This document shows positions 21,325 to 29,934 of a DNA stretch of 64,000 nucleotides, piece after piece (position 1 is the stretch's first letter; each line of letters begins with the position of its first letter). The position numbers were made by a program, and so were the translations under genes. Location: assembly GCF_007748095.1 (NCBI RefSeq), contig NZ_CP036287.1:3534001-3598000 (forward strand), in the 5' to 3' direction. Origin of the DNA: Engelhardtia mirabilis (lineage in GTDB: Bacteria > Planctomycetota > UBA1135 > GCA-002686595). A model generated the notes under the pieces. That model did no database searches, was not told the origin of the DNA, and was given only the letters and a program-made list of their open reading frames with translations.

Positions 21325-23835
21325 ATGACTTTGAACTCGTCCTTCAGGTGCCCGCTGGTTCCGCTTCTGCTCGCGTCATGGGCTGCACCGAGCGCCATCG
21401 CGAGTGGCGGCAGCTCGATTGAGGCCGTCGACGCAACCGCCTCCAGGGTGATGGTCCGATCAACCAGCGTCGGGGCGCTGAGCGGCTTCGTCGAGAACCT
21501 CGGCCAGGCCCATCCCGACGCGCGCTACACCGTCCGACAGGGACCGGTACAGGGCTGGATCACCGAGCGCGGGCTGGCCCTGGTCCTTCCGCCCGAAGGT
21601 CCATCGGGAAGTGCCTGCGCGCTGCACCTGGAGTTCGTGGGCGCAGCGACGCATGCCGTCGAGGCCCAGGAGCTGGTGCCCGGTCGCGCGCACTTCATGC
21701 GAGGCGGACGAGAGACGGTGCTCGGGGCGCAGACCGCAACCAAGGTGGTCCTGCGCGACGTACTCCCGGGCCTGGACGTGCTTTGGACCCAGAGCGCTGG
21801 GGAACTCGAGTACGACATGTTGCTCGCGCCGGAGCTGGCCGCGAGTTCGATCGCCCTGACGGTCGACGGGGCCACGGCGTTGTCGCTGATGGATCCGCGT
21901 ACCCTCATCGTGACGACCGCGGCTGGAACCCTGCGGCAGACCCTGCCCGCCGCCTGGGAGCTCGAGCCGGATGGAACTCGAAGGCCACTGGAGGCACGCT
22001 TCGTCCTTCCGGGCGACGGAACGGTGAGTTTCGCGCTCGACGGTCGCACACCGGGTCGTGCGGCGGTGATCGATCCAGTCCTGCACTATGCGACCTACGT
22101 CGGTGGCGCCGGACCCGACCTCGCCCTGGACGTGGCCAGTGACGGCTTCGGGCGCATCTACGTGACCGGCGCGGCCGGCGCGGCCGACTTCCCCACCACG
22201 GCGGGTGTCGTCGACGACCTTCTGGTGAACGACGAAGCCTTCGTGATCTGTCTCGCGCCGGACGGTGCGTCCGTGATCTGGTCCACCTTCCTCGGGGGCA
22301 TCGGCGATGACGTGGGGCGAGCCCTGGACGTGAGCGAGGACGGCAGCCTGGTCTGGGTGGCGGGCTCGTCCCGCAGCTCCGACTTCCCCCTGCCTGCGGC
22401 CGCGCTCGATCCCACCAAGGGCGACTTCGACGATGGCTTCGTCGCGCGGCTCAGCGGCGAGGGCACGGTGCTGGACTGGGGGACCTTCCTGGGAGGAGCG
22501 GGGCACGACCGCATCGAAGACCTGGCGCGCACGGTCTCCGGGGACGTCATCGTGGCCGGGACCACGGATTCGCCCAACTTCCCGGCGACCGCGGGCGTCG
22601 GGCAGACGTCGCCGCAGGGTGGCGAGGACGCGTTCCTCTCCAAGCTGAGCGCCGCCGGCGACGCGCTGATCTGGTCGACCTACTTCGGCGGCGCTCTCGA
22701 CGACGGTGGTCACGCCTTGGCGGTGGCGGCGAACGACCAGGTGTTCTTGGCCGGCACGACCTCGTCCTCGGATCTGCCTACGAGCGGCACTGCGTTCCAA
22801 CCCACGCGCGCGGGCAGCGAGGACGGCTTCGTGGCACGCTTCACCACGACCGCTTCGACGATTCTGTTCGGGACCTATCTCGGGGGCAGCGGCGAGGAGC
22901 AGGTGCGTGCCTTGACCCTGGGCGTCGGCGGCGAAGTCCTGGTCGCCGGTCGCACGGGATCCTTCGACTTCCCGACCACGGCGGGTGCCTTCCAAGCCGG
23001 TCCGCAGGGCGACGACGACGGCTTCGTCGCGGCCCTCAGCGCGACCGGATCGACCCTGCTGCGCTCGACCCGCGTCGGCGGCAGCGGCGCGGACGAGATC
23101 CACGGGCTGACCACCGAGCCATCCGGCGTGCTGCACGTCGTGGGCGCGACGGCATCCTCCAACTTCCCCGTGACGCCAAGCGCGCTGCAGCCGTCGAACG
23201 GCGGCGCCTTCGACCAATTCGTGGCCACTCTGGCAGGAGACCTCACGGGCAGCAGCTACGCGAGCTACTTCGGCGGACCCGGGGACGACTGGGCTTCGGC
23301 CGTGGCCTACCACCCGTTCACCGGTCGCGTCACCGTGGCCGGCCAGGCTCTCGACGGCGCGCCGACCAGCGACGGCGCCCTTGCCGGGAGCGCAGCGGGG
23401 GCTTCCGCCGACGTGACGATCCTGTCGCTCGGATCGGGCGTCTGTCCGACCGCCCCCCAGGCCATGTTGCTCGGCGCGCCCTGCGGCACCGCGACGCTCG
23501 AGCTTTCGACGCCGCAACTGGGCACCTACGTCGAGTTCTCGGTCAGCGCAGCGCCGCCCCTGTCCCTCGGCTCGCTCAACTCGAGTCCGCCCGCGCTGTT
23601 TCCATTGCCGATCGAAGGCGGCTGCGTTCTGTGGCTCGACCTGGGCTCACTCTCGACCTTGGCCTACTTCCTGACCGACGAGAACGGGGCGTGGACGGCC
23701 TCGGTGCCGTTGGCCCACGACCTCCCCATCTGCGGTGCCCAGGCTGCCTATCAAGCCGTGGTCATCGACATCGCCGGCGGTCCGCTCAGCTTCGGACAGG
23801 TCACCAATGCCGTGCAAGTGACCTTCGGGGGCTGA
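21325..23835 (+). CDS. Secreted SBBP-repeat beta-propeller protein (copy 1)
   Basis: The 836-residue exported protein has a signal peptide (about 1-27). A domain of about 220 residues found at the front of SBBP proteins comes first (GFVENLGQAHPDARYTVRQG; cf. DUF7948), then about seven to eight SBBP (PF06739) blade repeats (about 245-690) of the type SxDFPTTAG... and ...WSTFLGGxGDD. A C-terminal domain (about 705-836) ends in AGGPLSFGQVTNAVQVTF. The neighbour at 24011 has the same architecture, so the pair looks like an old tandem duplication. The frame is open to 19477, but ATG 21325 directly precedes the signal peptide. Cell-surface or secreted; ligand unknown. Confidence 0.85.
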   Translation: MTLNSSFRCPLVPLLLASWAAPSAIASGGSSIEAVDATASRVMVRSTSVGALSGFVENLGQAHPDARYTVRQGPVQGWITERGLALVLPPEGPSGSACALHLEFVGAATHAVEAQELVPGRAHFMRGGRETVLGAQTATKVVLRDVLPGLDVLWTQSAGELEYDMLLAPELAASSIALTVDGATALSLMDPRTLIVTTAAGTLRQTLPAAWELEPDGTRRPLEARFVLPGDGTVSFALDGRTPGRAAVIDPVLHYATYVGGAGPDLALDVASDGFGRIYVTGAAGAADFPTTAGVVDDLLVNDEAFVICLAPDGASVIWSTFLGGIGDDVGRALDVSEDGSLVWVAGSSRSSDFPLPAAALDPTKGDFDDGFVARLSGEGTVLDWGTFLGGAGHDRIEDLARTVSGDVIVAGTTDSPNFPATAGVGQTSPQGGEDAFLSKLSAAGDALIWSTYFGGALDDGGHALAVAANDQVFLAGTTSSSDLPTSGTAFQPTRAGSEDGFVARFTTTASTILFGTYLGGSGEEQVRALTLGVGGEVLVAGRTGSFDFPTTAGAFQAGPQGDDDGFVAALSATGSTLLRSTRVGGSGADEIHGLTTEPSGVLHVVGATASSNFPVTPSALQPSNGGAFDQFVATLAGDLTGSSYASYFGGPGDDWASAVAYHPFTGRVTVAGQALDGAPTSDGALAGSAAGASADVTILSLGSGVCPTAPQAMLLGAPCGTATLELSTPQLGTYVEFSVSAAPPLSLGSLNSSPPALFPLPIEGGCVLWLDLGSLSTLAYFLTDENGAWTASVPLAHDLPICGAQAAYQAVVIDIAGGPLSFGQVTNAVQVTFGG

Positions 23836-24010
23836 CGGACCTTGGCGAAGGGGGCGGGAGTCGAGAGGGAACCAGACCGTGGGGGCGATCGTCGCAATCG
23901 ACACCCCGTCCGGGATCGGCCCGCTTAGGATCCTGCATTCCTCGACGAGGGCACGGGACGACCATCGCGGTCCGCCCCCGCCCCCCCACTCCCCGCCCAG
24001 GAGCCCCCCA

Positions 24011-26494
24011 ATGGGAATCCAGTCCGCCCTAGCTAGCTCGCGCTCGTTCACCCTCGTCGTCGTGGCCTCCATCGGCCTGCCGGCCCTGGCCCAGGCCCAG
24101 ACCGTCGCCGAGTCCGCCAGTCGACTCGCACGCCTCCCCGGCGGATTCGTCGAGAACCGCGGGCAGGAACCGGATGCGGTGCGCTTCCACGGACGGCAAG
24201 GGAGGCTGCACCTGTGGGCCACCGAGGCTGGCCTGACGCTGGGCCTGCCTGCCGTGGATCAGGCGGGCCGCGATACCGCGCTGGAGCTTCACTTCGGCGC
24301 AGGACAGGCTCGCTCGATCGAAGGCCGAGCGCCCCTCGACGGTCCGAGTCACTTCCTGCGTGCTGGTGAGGAGTCCGTGGTCGGGGCCGTGAACTTCGCC
24401 GAGGTGCTCTACCGCGAGCTGGCGCCCGGACTCGACCTGCGCCTCAAGCAGACCGACGGCGCGATCGAGTACGACCTCGAGCTCGCGCCAGGCGCGACCC
24501 TCGACGGGTTCTCGATCGAGATCGCGGGCGCGTCGGGTGTGCACCTGGTCGCACCGGACGAGTTGCGGATCGAGACCCCGGCGGGCCCCCTGATCCAACG
24601 TATCCCGGCCGCATGGCAGGTTCGCTCAGATGGTGAGCGCGAGGCCCTCTCGGGCCGCTTCGTGCTCCAGGGCGACGACCGTGTGGGATTCGCCCTCGAG
24701 GGGCGCGATCCCTCACTCGCGGCGGTCCTGGACCCGGTGCTGGGCTTCGCGGGCTACATCGGCGGTTCGGCCTGCGACTTCGTGCAGGACGTTGCCCTGG
24801 ATTCCCTGCACCGCTCCTTCGTCGTCGGCATCAGCCAATCGGCCGACTTCCCCACCAGTCCTGGGGTCATCGACACCACCTGGCTCAATGACGAGGCCTT
24901 CCTCGCCAGCTTCGACCCGAGCGGCACCAACCTGCGCTTCGCGACGTTCCTGGGCGGCAGCGGCGACGACGTGGCCCACGGCCTCGATATCGACCTGCTC
25001 GGTGAGCGGGTCTGGATCGTGGGCGAGACCGAGTCGGCCGACTTCCCGGTGACCCCCGGCGCCTTCGACATCGTCAAGGGCGACTTCGAGGACGCCTTCG
25101 TCGCGCGCGTCAGCGCGGACGGAACACTGCTCGACTGGGCCACCTTCCTGGGCGGCAACAACAGCGACCGCGCCGTGGCGATCACCGTGGAAGCCACGGG
25201 CCGCAGCTACCTGGTCGGGACGACTTCCTCGACGGACTTCCCCGTCACCCCCGGAGTGGGTCAGCCAGGTCCCGCCGGGGGCTCGGATGCCTTCGTGGCC
25301 AAGCTGTCCGCCTCCGGCGCGAGCCTGCTCGTGTCGACCTACTTCGGCGGCTCGAACGCCGACGAGGGCACGGGCGTCGTGACCGGCTTCGGCGGTGAGC
25401 TGATCGTCGCGGGCACCACCCGCTCCGACGACATCCCGACCTCCGTCGCCGCCGTCCAGCCCGCCCGTGCGGGCGGCGACGACGGCTTCATCGCACGTCT
25501 TTCGGCCAACGGCGGGTCCCTGGTGTACGGCACCTACCTCGGCGGCAGCGGTGACGATCGCATCGCGAGCATCGCCACCTGGCCGGCCCAGACCATCTAC
25601 GCCGTGGGCGTGACCGAGTCGGCTGACTTCCCGACCACGGTGGGAGCCCTGTTCACGTCGCCCCAGGGACTGGACGACGCCTTCGTCAGCGTGATCAGTG
25701 CCGACGGCAGCGGCTTCGTGCACTCGACCTACCTGGGCGGCAGCGGCAACGACGCGGCGACGGATGTGGCTCTCGACCCGGTCGGCACCACCTACGTGGT
25801 CGGAACCACGACCTCGCCCGACCTGCCGGTCACCGGTGACGCCTTCCAGTCGACCCTGGCCGGCGGCTCGGACATCTTCCACTTCATCGTGGCCTCGGAC
25901 GGGACGGCGATCGACTTCGGGACCTACTACGGCGGTGCCCAGGACGACTCCGGTCACGGCATCGACCACGACGACTTCACCGGGTCGGCTTGCTTCGGCG
26001 GCCACGTCCTGGACGGGGTGCCCTCGAGCCCGGGAGTCTGGGACCCGAGCTTCAACGGCGGCTCCGGAGACGGGTTCCTGGTCTGCTACTCGCCCCTGCC
26101 CTGCCCCACCACGGCCCTGTCGGTCAACTTGGGCAGCCCCTGTTCGTCCGCGACCCTGACCGTGCCGCCCCTGGTCCAGGGCAGCTACATCACCCTGACC
26201 ATCACCGGCGCGCCGCCGAATGCCTCGGGCCTGCTCTACACCAGCCTCGCGGGCTCGCCGCCCTTGCTCTGGGAGGGGCTCTGCGACATCTGGATCAACA
26301 TCTTCAGCGCCAACCCCTTCGCGCCGGTGTTCACCGACGCCAGCGGCAACTGGAGCCTGTTCATCGGGCTACCCAACGACGCCCCTCGGTGCGACCAGAA
26401 GGTCACCTTCCAGGCGCTCGTGCTCGATATCGCCGGCGGCCCCCTGTCCTTTGGTCAGCTCACGAACGGAGTCGAGTGCACCTTCGGGAGCTGA
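24011..26494 (+). CDS. Secreted SBBP-repeat beta-propeller protein (copy 2)
   Basis: The 827-residue protein has a clear signal peptide (about 1-30, ending ALAQAQ). It repeats the plan of the gene before it: leader domain with GGFVENRGQEPDAVRFHG (about 42-58), SBBP blades (about 240-690) with SADFPTTVG, DAFVAKLSASG and STYLGGSGND-type units, and a C-terminal domain that ends in AGGPLSFGQLTNGVECTF. ATG 24011 is supported by AGGAG 7 bases upstream. The 175-bp gap after copy 1 suggests its own promoter. The C-terminal domain has paired cysteines near its start (PLPCPTT, GSPCSS) and later ones, which may form disulphides outside the cell. Confidence 0.88.
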   Translation: MGIQSALASSRSFTLVVVASIGLPALAQAQTVAESASRLARLPGGFVENRGQEPDAVRFHGRQGRLHLWATEAGLTLGLPAVDQAGRDTALELHFGAGQARSIEGRAPLDGPSHFLRAGEESVVGAVNFAEVLYRELAPGLDLRLKQTDGAIEYDLELAPGATLDGFSIEIAGASGVHLVAPDELRIETPAGPLIQRIPAAWQVRSDGEREALSGRFVLQGDDRVGFALEGRDPSLAAVLDPVLGFAGYIGGSACDFVQDVALDSLHRSFVVGISQSADFPTSPGVIDTTWLNDEAFLASFDPSGTNLRFATFLGGSGDDVAHGLDIDLLGERVWIVGETESADFPVTPGAFDIVKGDFEDAFVARVSADGTLLDWATFLGGNNSDRAVAITVEATGRSYLVGTTSSTDFPVTPGVGQPGPAGGSDAFVAKLSASGASLLVSTYFGGSNADEGTGVVTGFGGELIVAGTTRSDDIPTSVAAVQPARAGGDDGFIARLSANGGSLVYGTYLGGSGDDRIASIATWPAQTIYAVGVTESADFPTTVGALFTSPQGLDDAFVSVISADGSGFVHSTYLGGSGNDAATDVALDPVGTTYVVGTTTSPDLPVTGDAFQSTLAGGSDIFHFIVASDGTAIDFGTYYGGAQDDSGHGIDHDDFTGSACFGGHVLDGVPSSPGVWDPSFNGGSGDGFLVCYSPLPCPTTALSVNLGSPCSSATLTVPPLVQGSYITLTITGAPPNASGLLYTSLAGSPPLLWEGLCDIWINIFSANPFAPVFTDASGNWSLFIGLPNDAPRCDQKVTFQALVLDIAGGPLSFGQLTNGVECTFGS

Positions 26495-26563
26495 CCAGGC
26501 TCGGCCGATGAACTCCCCGGCTCAGGTCCGTCCCGGCCTTGGTTCGACTCCGTACGACCGACC

Positions 26564-26725
26564 ATGAAGGTGCTCCTCAATCTGCTGCCCGCCGCCGTGC
26601 TCATCGCGGGGTTGGTGCTGCGCGCCACCGGCTGCTGAGGCGACACGCGTTCCATGCTCGGTACGGGCATGATCCTGGCCGGCGCCGCCGGCCTCGCGTG
26701 GCGCTCGTCCGTCTCGTGGAGCTGA
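26564..26725 (+). CDS. Putative small membrane selenoprotein (Sec25), two helices
   Basis: Reading through one TGA (26636-26638) gives a 53-residue protein with a Cys24-Sec25 pair followed by Gly-Asp. Helix 1 is about residues 4-20 (LLNLLPAAVLIAGLVL) and helix 2 about 31-45 (MLGTGMILAGAAGLAW), so the Cys-Sec pair sits in the short loop at the membrane surface. Support for read-through: codons after the TGA keep the strong G/C bias at third positions; a SECIS-like hairpin lies at 26653-26671; and a transcript-end hairpin starts one base after the second stop, not after the TGA. The next gene (27020) also has an in-frame TGA at a known Sec site. I do not recognise the family. Alternative: a 24-residue peptide ending at the TGA. 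Confidence 0.6.
26653..26671 (+). promoter_or_regulatory. SECIS-like hairpin for Sec25 codon
   Basis: A 7-bp stem (26653-26659 with 26665-26671, one G-U pair) closes the five-base loop GGTAC. The loop GGU lies 22-24 bases after the TGA. A GGU-type apical loop at about this distance is the hallmark of SelB-binding bacterial SECIS elements such as that of E. coli fdhF. The bulged U of the E. coli element is not evident. Confidence 0.55.
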
Positions 26726-26726
26726 A

Positions 26727-26752
26727 CTCGGACCTCCATATGGGGGTCCGAG
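26727..26752. terminator. Hairpin directly after the small selenoprotein ORF
   Basis: An 11-bp stem (26727-26737 with 26742-26752, one G-T pair) has the loop ATAT. It begins one base after the stop at 26723-26725. No T tract follows. Its position supports the ORF ending at 26725. The remaining gap to 27019 holds no convincing gene. Confidence 0.6.
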
Positions 26753-27019
26753 GACGCTGACCTGACGTGAGCGGTCCCCGCCGGGTCCAGCCCGACCCGC
26801 TGAGTCCCGGCGGATGACCTCGGGGCCGGTGCCATCGCCGGCCGGTGCCGCCCCCCCCCAGCTCCCGCGACGCGATCCGTCCGCAGGAGCCGGCAGTCGA
26901 CGGTGTGGACGCTGGCCCTGGGCCCGGGCGATACCTAAGGTCTGGCCATGGATTTGCGTCGCTGGCTCGGCGTCGGCCGCACCGCGGCGCGACGGCTCAT
27001 GAAGAGTGAAGGACCCACC

Positions 27020-27466
27020 ATGCCCACCATCGGCGCTCCGGCTCCCGAGTTCGACCTTCCCACCCACTCCGGCCAGCGCATGCGACTGGCGGACCTGCGC
27101 GGCAAGCGCGTGGTCCTGTGGTTCTACCCCAAGGCTGACACACCTGGGTGAACGCTGCAGGGCAAGGGCTTCCGTGATCGAAGCCCTGACTTTGAAGCCG
27201 CCGGCATCCAGGTGCTCGGCATCTCCTTCGACACCCCCGCCGAGAACGCTGCCTTCGCCGAGAAGTTCGGATTCCCCTACCCGCTGCTCTCCGACGAGAC
27301 CCGAGAAGTGGGTCTGGCCTACGGAGCCTGTGACAGCAAGGGCGACGGCTATCCCCGCAGACTGACCTTCGTGATCGACGCCGACGGGCTGCTGATCGAA
27401 TCGATCGAGACCAAGGACCCGGCCGGTCAGGCCGACGACTTGGCGGCCCGCATGATCGGAAGCTGA
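27020..27466 (+). CDS. BCP/PrxQ-type peroxiredoxin, selenoprotein (Sec44)
   Basis: The frame is continuous over 148 residues only if TGA at 27149-27151 is read as selenocysteine. The segment reads WFYPKADTPG-U-T, where thioredoxin-dependent peroxiredoxins of the BCP/PrxQ type have the peroxidatic Cys in DTPGCT. Downstream fold markers are intact: GFRD, VLGISFDTPAENAAFAEKF, YPLLSDETREVGLAYG and RLTFVIDADG. The resolving Cys usual five residues after the active site is Lys here; Cys104 (YGACDS) is the only other cysteine. The enzyme would reduce peroxides in the cytoplasm, with Sec as nucleophile. ATG 27020 has GAAGGA 6 bases upstream; in-frame ATGs at 26999 and 26948 are less likely. A SECIS-like hairpin follows the TGA. 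Confidence 0.85.
27165..27187 (+). promoter_or_regulatory. SECIS-like hairpin of the peroxiredoxin gene
   Basis: A perfect 8-bp stem (27165-27172 with 27180-27187) has the loop CGTGATC, starting 14 bases after the TGA; the loop GU lies at +23/+24. Stem length, distance and a GU in the loop fit a bacterial SECIS. An alternative partial pairing with the CAGGGC just upstream is possible. Confidence 0.6.
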
Positions 27467-27681
27467 TCCAGCAACCCCGCGACCGCACCTCCGCGTCGGC
27501 AACTCCGCGACCATCACTTCCACCTGGCCCCCCCACCCGGCCCCCCAACCAGGCTCCTGGCTCGACCCCCAACTCCGGGCACGACTCGCCGCCGGCCTCT
27601 CGCCGGGGCCGGCGGCGCCGGAGCAAGTCCTCGCTCGACATGGCGGCGTCCGAGGTCCCCGACAACACGCACGACGACCCG

Positions 27682-28266
27682 ATGTCGACCGTTCCCCAGT
27701 TCTTCGCTCACCACCGGCTACTTCTGAGCCGCGCCTTCGCCGTCCTTCTGGGTGTCTACATCCTGTTCGGGCCGCCGCCGCCCACCTTCGCACCCTGGGT
27801 AGCGAGCCTCTCCGGGCTGACTGGATTGGCACTGCTGGCCATCGCGGCGTTCGGGCGCGTCTGGTGTCTGACCTTCATCGCCGGCAAGAAGAACGTCGAG
27901 GTCGTGAAGTCGGGTCCCTACTCGATGGTCCGCAACCCGCTCTACGTATTCAGCTTCGTGGGGGCGATCGGCTTCGGGCTGGCGATCGAGGACCCGCTGC
28001 TGACCTTTACGATCGCGGCCGCCTTCACGATCTACTACTACTTCGTGGTCAGAAGCGAAGAGGCCTACCTGCTCGCCAACCAAGGCGAGTCCTACCAGCG
28101 CTACTTCGACTCGACCCCGCGCTGGATCCCCAGACCCAGCCTCTACACCGAGCCCGACTCGGTCGAGATCGACCCGCGCCGCATGCGCCGCGGAATCCTC
28201 GACGCGATGTGGTTCATCTGGGCCTACTTCCTGCACGAGATCCTCGAAGCGATCCAGCGGGCCTGA
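27682..28266 (+). CDS. Isoprenylcysteine carboxyl methyltransferase-family membrane protein
   Basis: The protein has 194 residues with about four membrane helices (first about 9-30, then 34-52, and a pair near 85-130). The ICMT/PEMT signature is visible: VKSGPYSMVRNPLYV (about 75-89) and, after the helices, RSEEAYLLANQGESYQRYFDSTPRWIP. Bacterial members are mostly uncharacterised SAM-dependent methyltransferases of lipids or small molecules. Start uncertain: ATG 27682 avoids a polar leader, whereas ATG 27640 would add 14 residues; neither has a clear ribosome site. The gap from 27467 is C-rich and empty. It points toward the next gene (convergent, 40 bases). Confidence 0.8.
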   Translation: MSTVPQFFAHHRLLLSRAFAVLLGVYILFGPPPPTFAPWVASLSGLTGLALLAIAAFGRVWCLTFIAGKKNVEVVKSGPYSMVRNPLYVFSFVGAIGFGLAIEDPLLTFTIAAAFTIYYYFVVRSEEAYLLANQGESYQRYFDSTPRWIPRPSLYTEPDSVEIDPRRMRRGILDAMWFIWAYFLHEILEAIQRA

Positions 28267-28306
28267 CGGCGCCGGCGACGGGGTCCGGGGCAGCGGCGGG
28301 CACGAC

Positions 28307-29926
28307 CTAACGTGACGGCCCGCGCAACCTGATCGTCTGCGCCTCGGGGACGGCTTCGACCACGAACGACTCGTCCCCCAAGTAGGCCCGATGGCCGTTC
28401 GGCCCGCCCGCCTGACGCCAGACGACGGTCCACTCGCCCGGGGCGCTGAGGTGCCCCCGAAAGCCTTCGTCCGTCCGCTCCAGCGAATCGACCCGGGGAT
28501 CGTCGAAGGTGGAGAGGTCGGTTCGGACTGCCTCGGCCACCAGGTCGAACTGCTCGAGCACGCTGCGGGGCAGGCGCAGGACGACTTCACCCCCGGGCTC
28601 CATCCGTACCGTAGTCGGTCGATCCACGCCTTCGACGCGGGTGCGAAAGCAGCCCGGGACCCAGATCTCCGCGTCCACGCGGACGCCGCCGGCGAGGGGG
28701 CTTTGGGCCAACAGCGGATCCGATCCGAAGCGGGTCTCCCAGTAGCGGCGGGCCACCGTTCCCTCGTGCTCGATCGCGCTCTCGAGGTGGGCCAAGCCCT
28801 CGCTGGCCGGGGAGCCGTCGGGCAGGCGAACCTCGATCGGCAAGGGAACGAAGCGCGCCTTCGAGGAGAGTTCGAACAGTCGCTCGTCCTGGGTCAGCTT
28901 GCCGCGCCTCAACTCGACGTCCGCGAAGGTCAAGATCGGCGCGCCGACGAAGCTGCTCCAGAGCTCGGCCCGCACGGTCCCGGCGTAGTCGACGTCCATG
29001 CGTACATCGCTGATGTCGAACAGCGTCTCGGTGGCGAGCAGGTCCCCCTTCGGCCCGCGAAGTTCCAGTCGCCATTCGGGTTCGGTCTGGGGCGCAGGGG
29101 TCTGGGAGCCGAGCTTGAAGCCGATCACGACGTCCGACAGATCGAGGTCGGCGCCGGCAGGCCGCGGCAGCTTCGCGTTCCGACTCAGCGCGAGGTAGGC
29201 GGGGCTCAGCAACTCGAACACGCGGGGCCGTCCGCCGATCTCTACGTCCGGCAGAACGCGCGCGACCTGATGGGTCTCGAGGAAGTCACCGACCAACGGA
29301 TCGAGATCGAGATCCGGCACGAGTAGTCGCCAACGCTGGTCTCCTGCGGGCCGAGCCCCGCGCAGCTCGAACTGGCCTCCCGCGCCCACCTCGGCGCGCC
29401 CGACCATCCAAAGCACAGGTCCCGCTAGCTCCCACGATTGCGGGGGTTCGAGCTCGATCGCGAGGACGAGCCCACGCTCGGCCAGGGGAGCCGTGCCCTC
29501 GTCGGTCACCAGGCGGCCGGAGCACAGCTCGGGCCAAGGCCTCAACTCCACCCGACCCAGGTCGACGACTGACGATCCGTCCGCGTCAGGGAGTTCGATC
29601 AGTGTGCCTAGCCCCCCTTCCAACGGATCGCCGATCAGCAACTGTTCGGGGACCTGATTCTGGACGAACTGTCCCCGCACGAGCAGCTCGACGGAGCCGT
29701 CGCGTTCGGTTCGCACGCGGGTGGCCCTCCTGATCCGCAGCCCGGCGGTGCAGGTGGTGAACTGCAATCGCTCGCGCCCGATCGGCTCACCGGAGGGATC
29801 GACCAGCACCATGGAGTAGGTCCAATCGATCTGGCGTGCACTTGCGCCCCCTGCGATCGCGGCACTCGAGCCGCGGGGACAGACTGCGGACAATGCCAAG
29901 AGCGACACGAGGACTCGGACGGCCAC
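28307..29926 (-). CDS. Uncharacterised secreted protein
   Basis: The protein has 539 residues with an N-terminal signal peptide (about 2-20, SLLALSAV core). No family recognised. The rest is beta-rich and looks like several Ig-like or carboxypeptidase-regulatory-like modules. Phrases such as VDPSGEPIGRERLQF, GRLVTDEGTAPLAERGLVL, IEVRLPDGSPASEGLAHLES and MEPGGEVVLRLP recur in such domains. GTG 29926 is chosen because GAGGGGG lies just upstream and it opens directly on the signal peptide; the frame is open much further, but through the aldehyde dehydrogenase. It is 8 bases past that gene's stop, so it is the last gene of a minus-strand operon. Confidence 0.75.
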   Translation of the reverse strand: MAVRVLVSLLALSAVCPRGSSAAIAGGASARQIDWTYSMVLVDPSGEPIGRERLQFTTCTAGLRIRRATRVRTERDGSVELLVRGQFVQNQVPEQLLIGDPLEGGLGTLIELPDADGSSVVDLGRVELRPWPELCSGRLVTDEGTAPLAERGLVLAIELEPPQSWELAGPVLWMVGRAEVGAGGQFELRGARPAGDQRWRLLVPDLDLDPLVGDFLETHQVARVLPDVEIGGRPRVFELLSPAYLALSRNAKLPRPAGADLDLSDVVIGFKLGSQTPAPQTEPEWRLELRGPKGDLLATETLFDISDVRMDVDYAGTVRAELWSSFVGAPILTFADVELRRGKLTQDERLFELSSKARFVPLPIEVRLPDGSPASEGLAHLESAIEHEGTVARRYWETRFGSDPLLAQSPLAGGVRVDAEIWVPGCFRTRVEGVDRPTTVRMEPGGEVVLRLPRSVLEQFDLVAEAVRTDLSTFDDPRVDSLERTDEGFRGHLSAPGEWTVVWRQAGGPNGHRAYLGDESFVVEAVPEAQTIRLRGPSR

Positions 29927-29934
29927 GAGCCCCC

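Noticed and set aside
26533..26564. tRNA-like T-loop (GGTTCGACTCC) before the small selenoprotein ORF
   Set aside because: The flanking bases do not form a T stem and no acceptor or anticodon arm could be drawn.
26814..27002. Short plus ORF between the two selenoprotein candidates
   Set aside because: Pro/Ala/Arg-rich, no ribosome site, no hydrophobic or motif content.
27020..27466. Reading the peroxiredoxin as a pseudogene or two ORFs
   Set aside because: Frame, length and motifs are intact on both sides of one TGA at the exact Sec-compatible site, with a hairpin after it; a random nonsense mutation is less likely.
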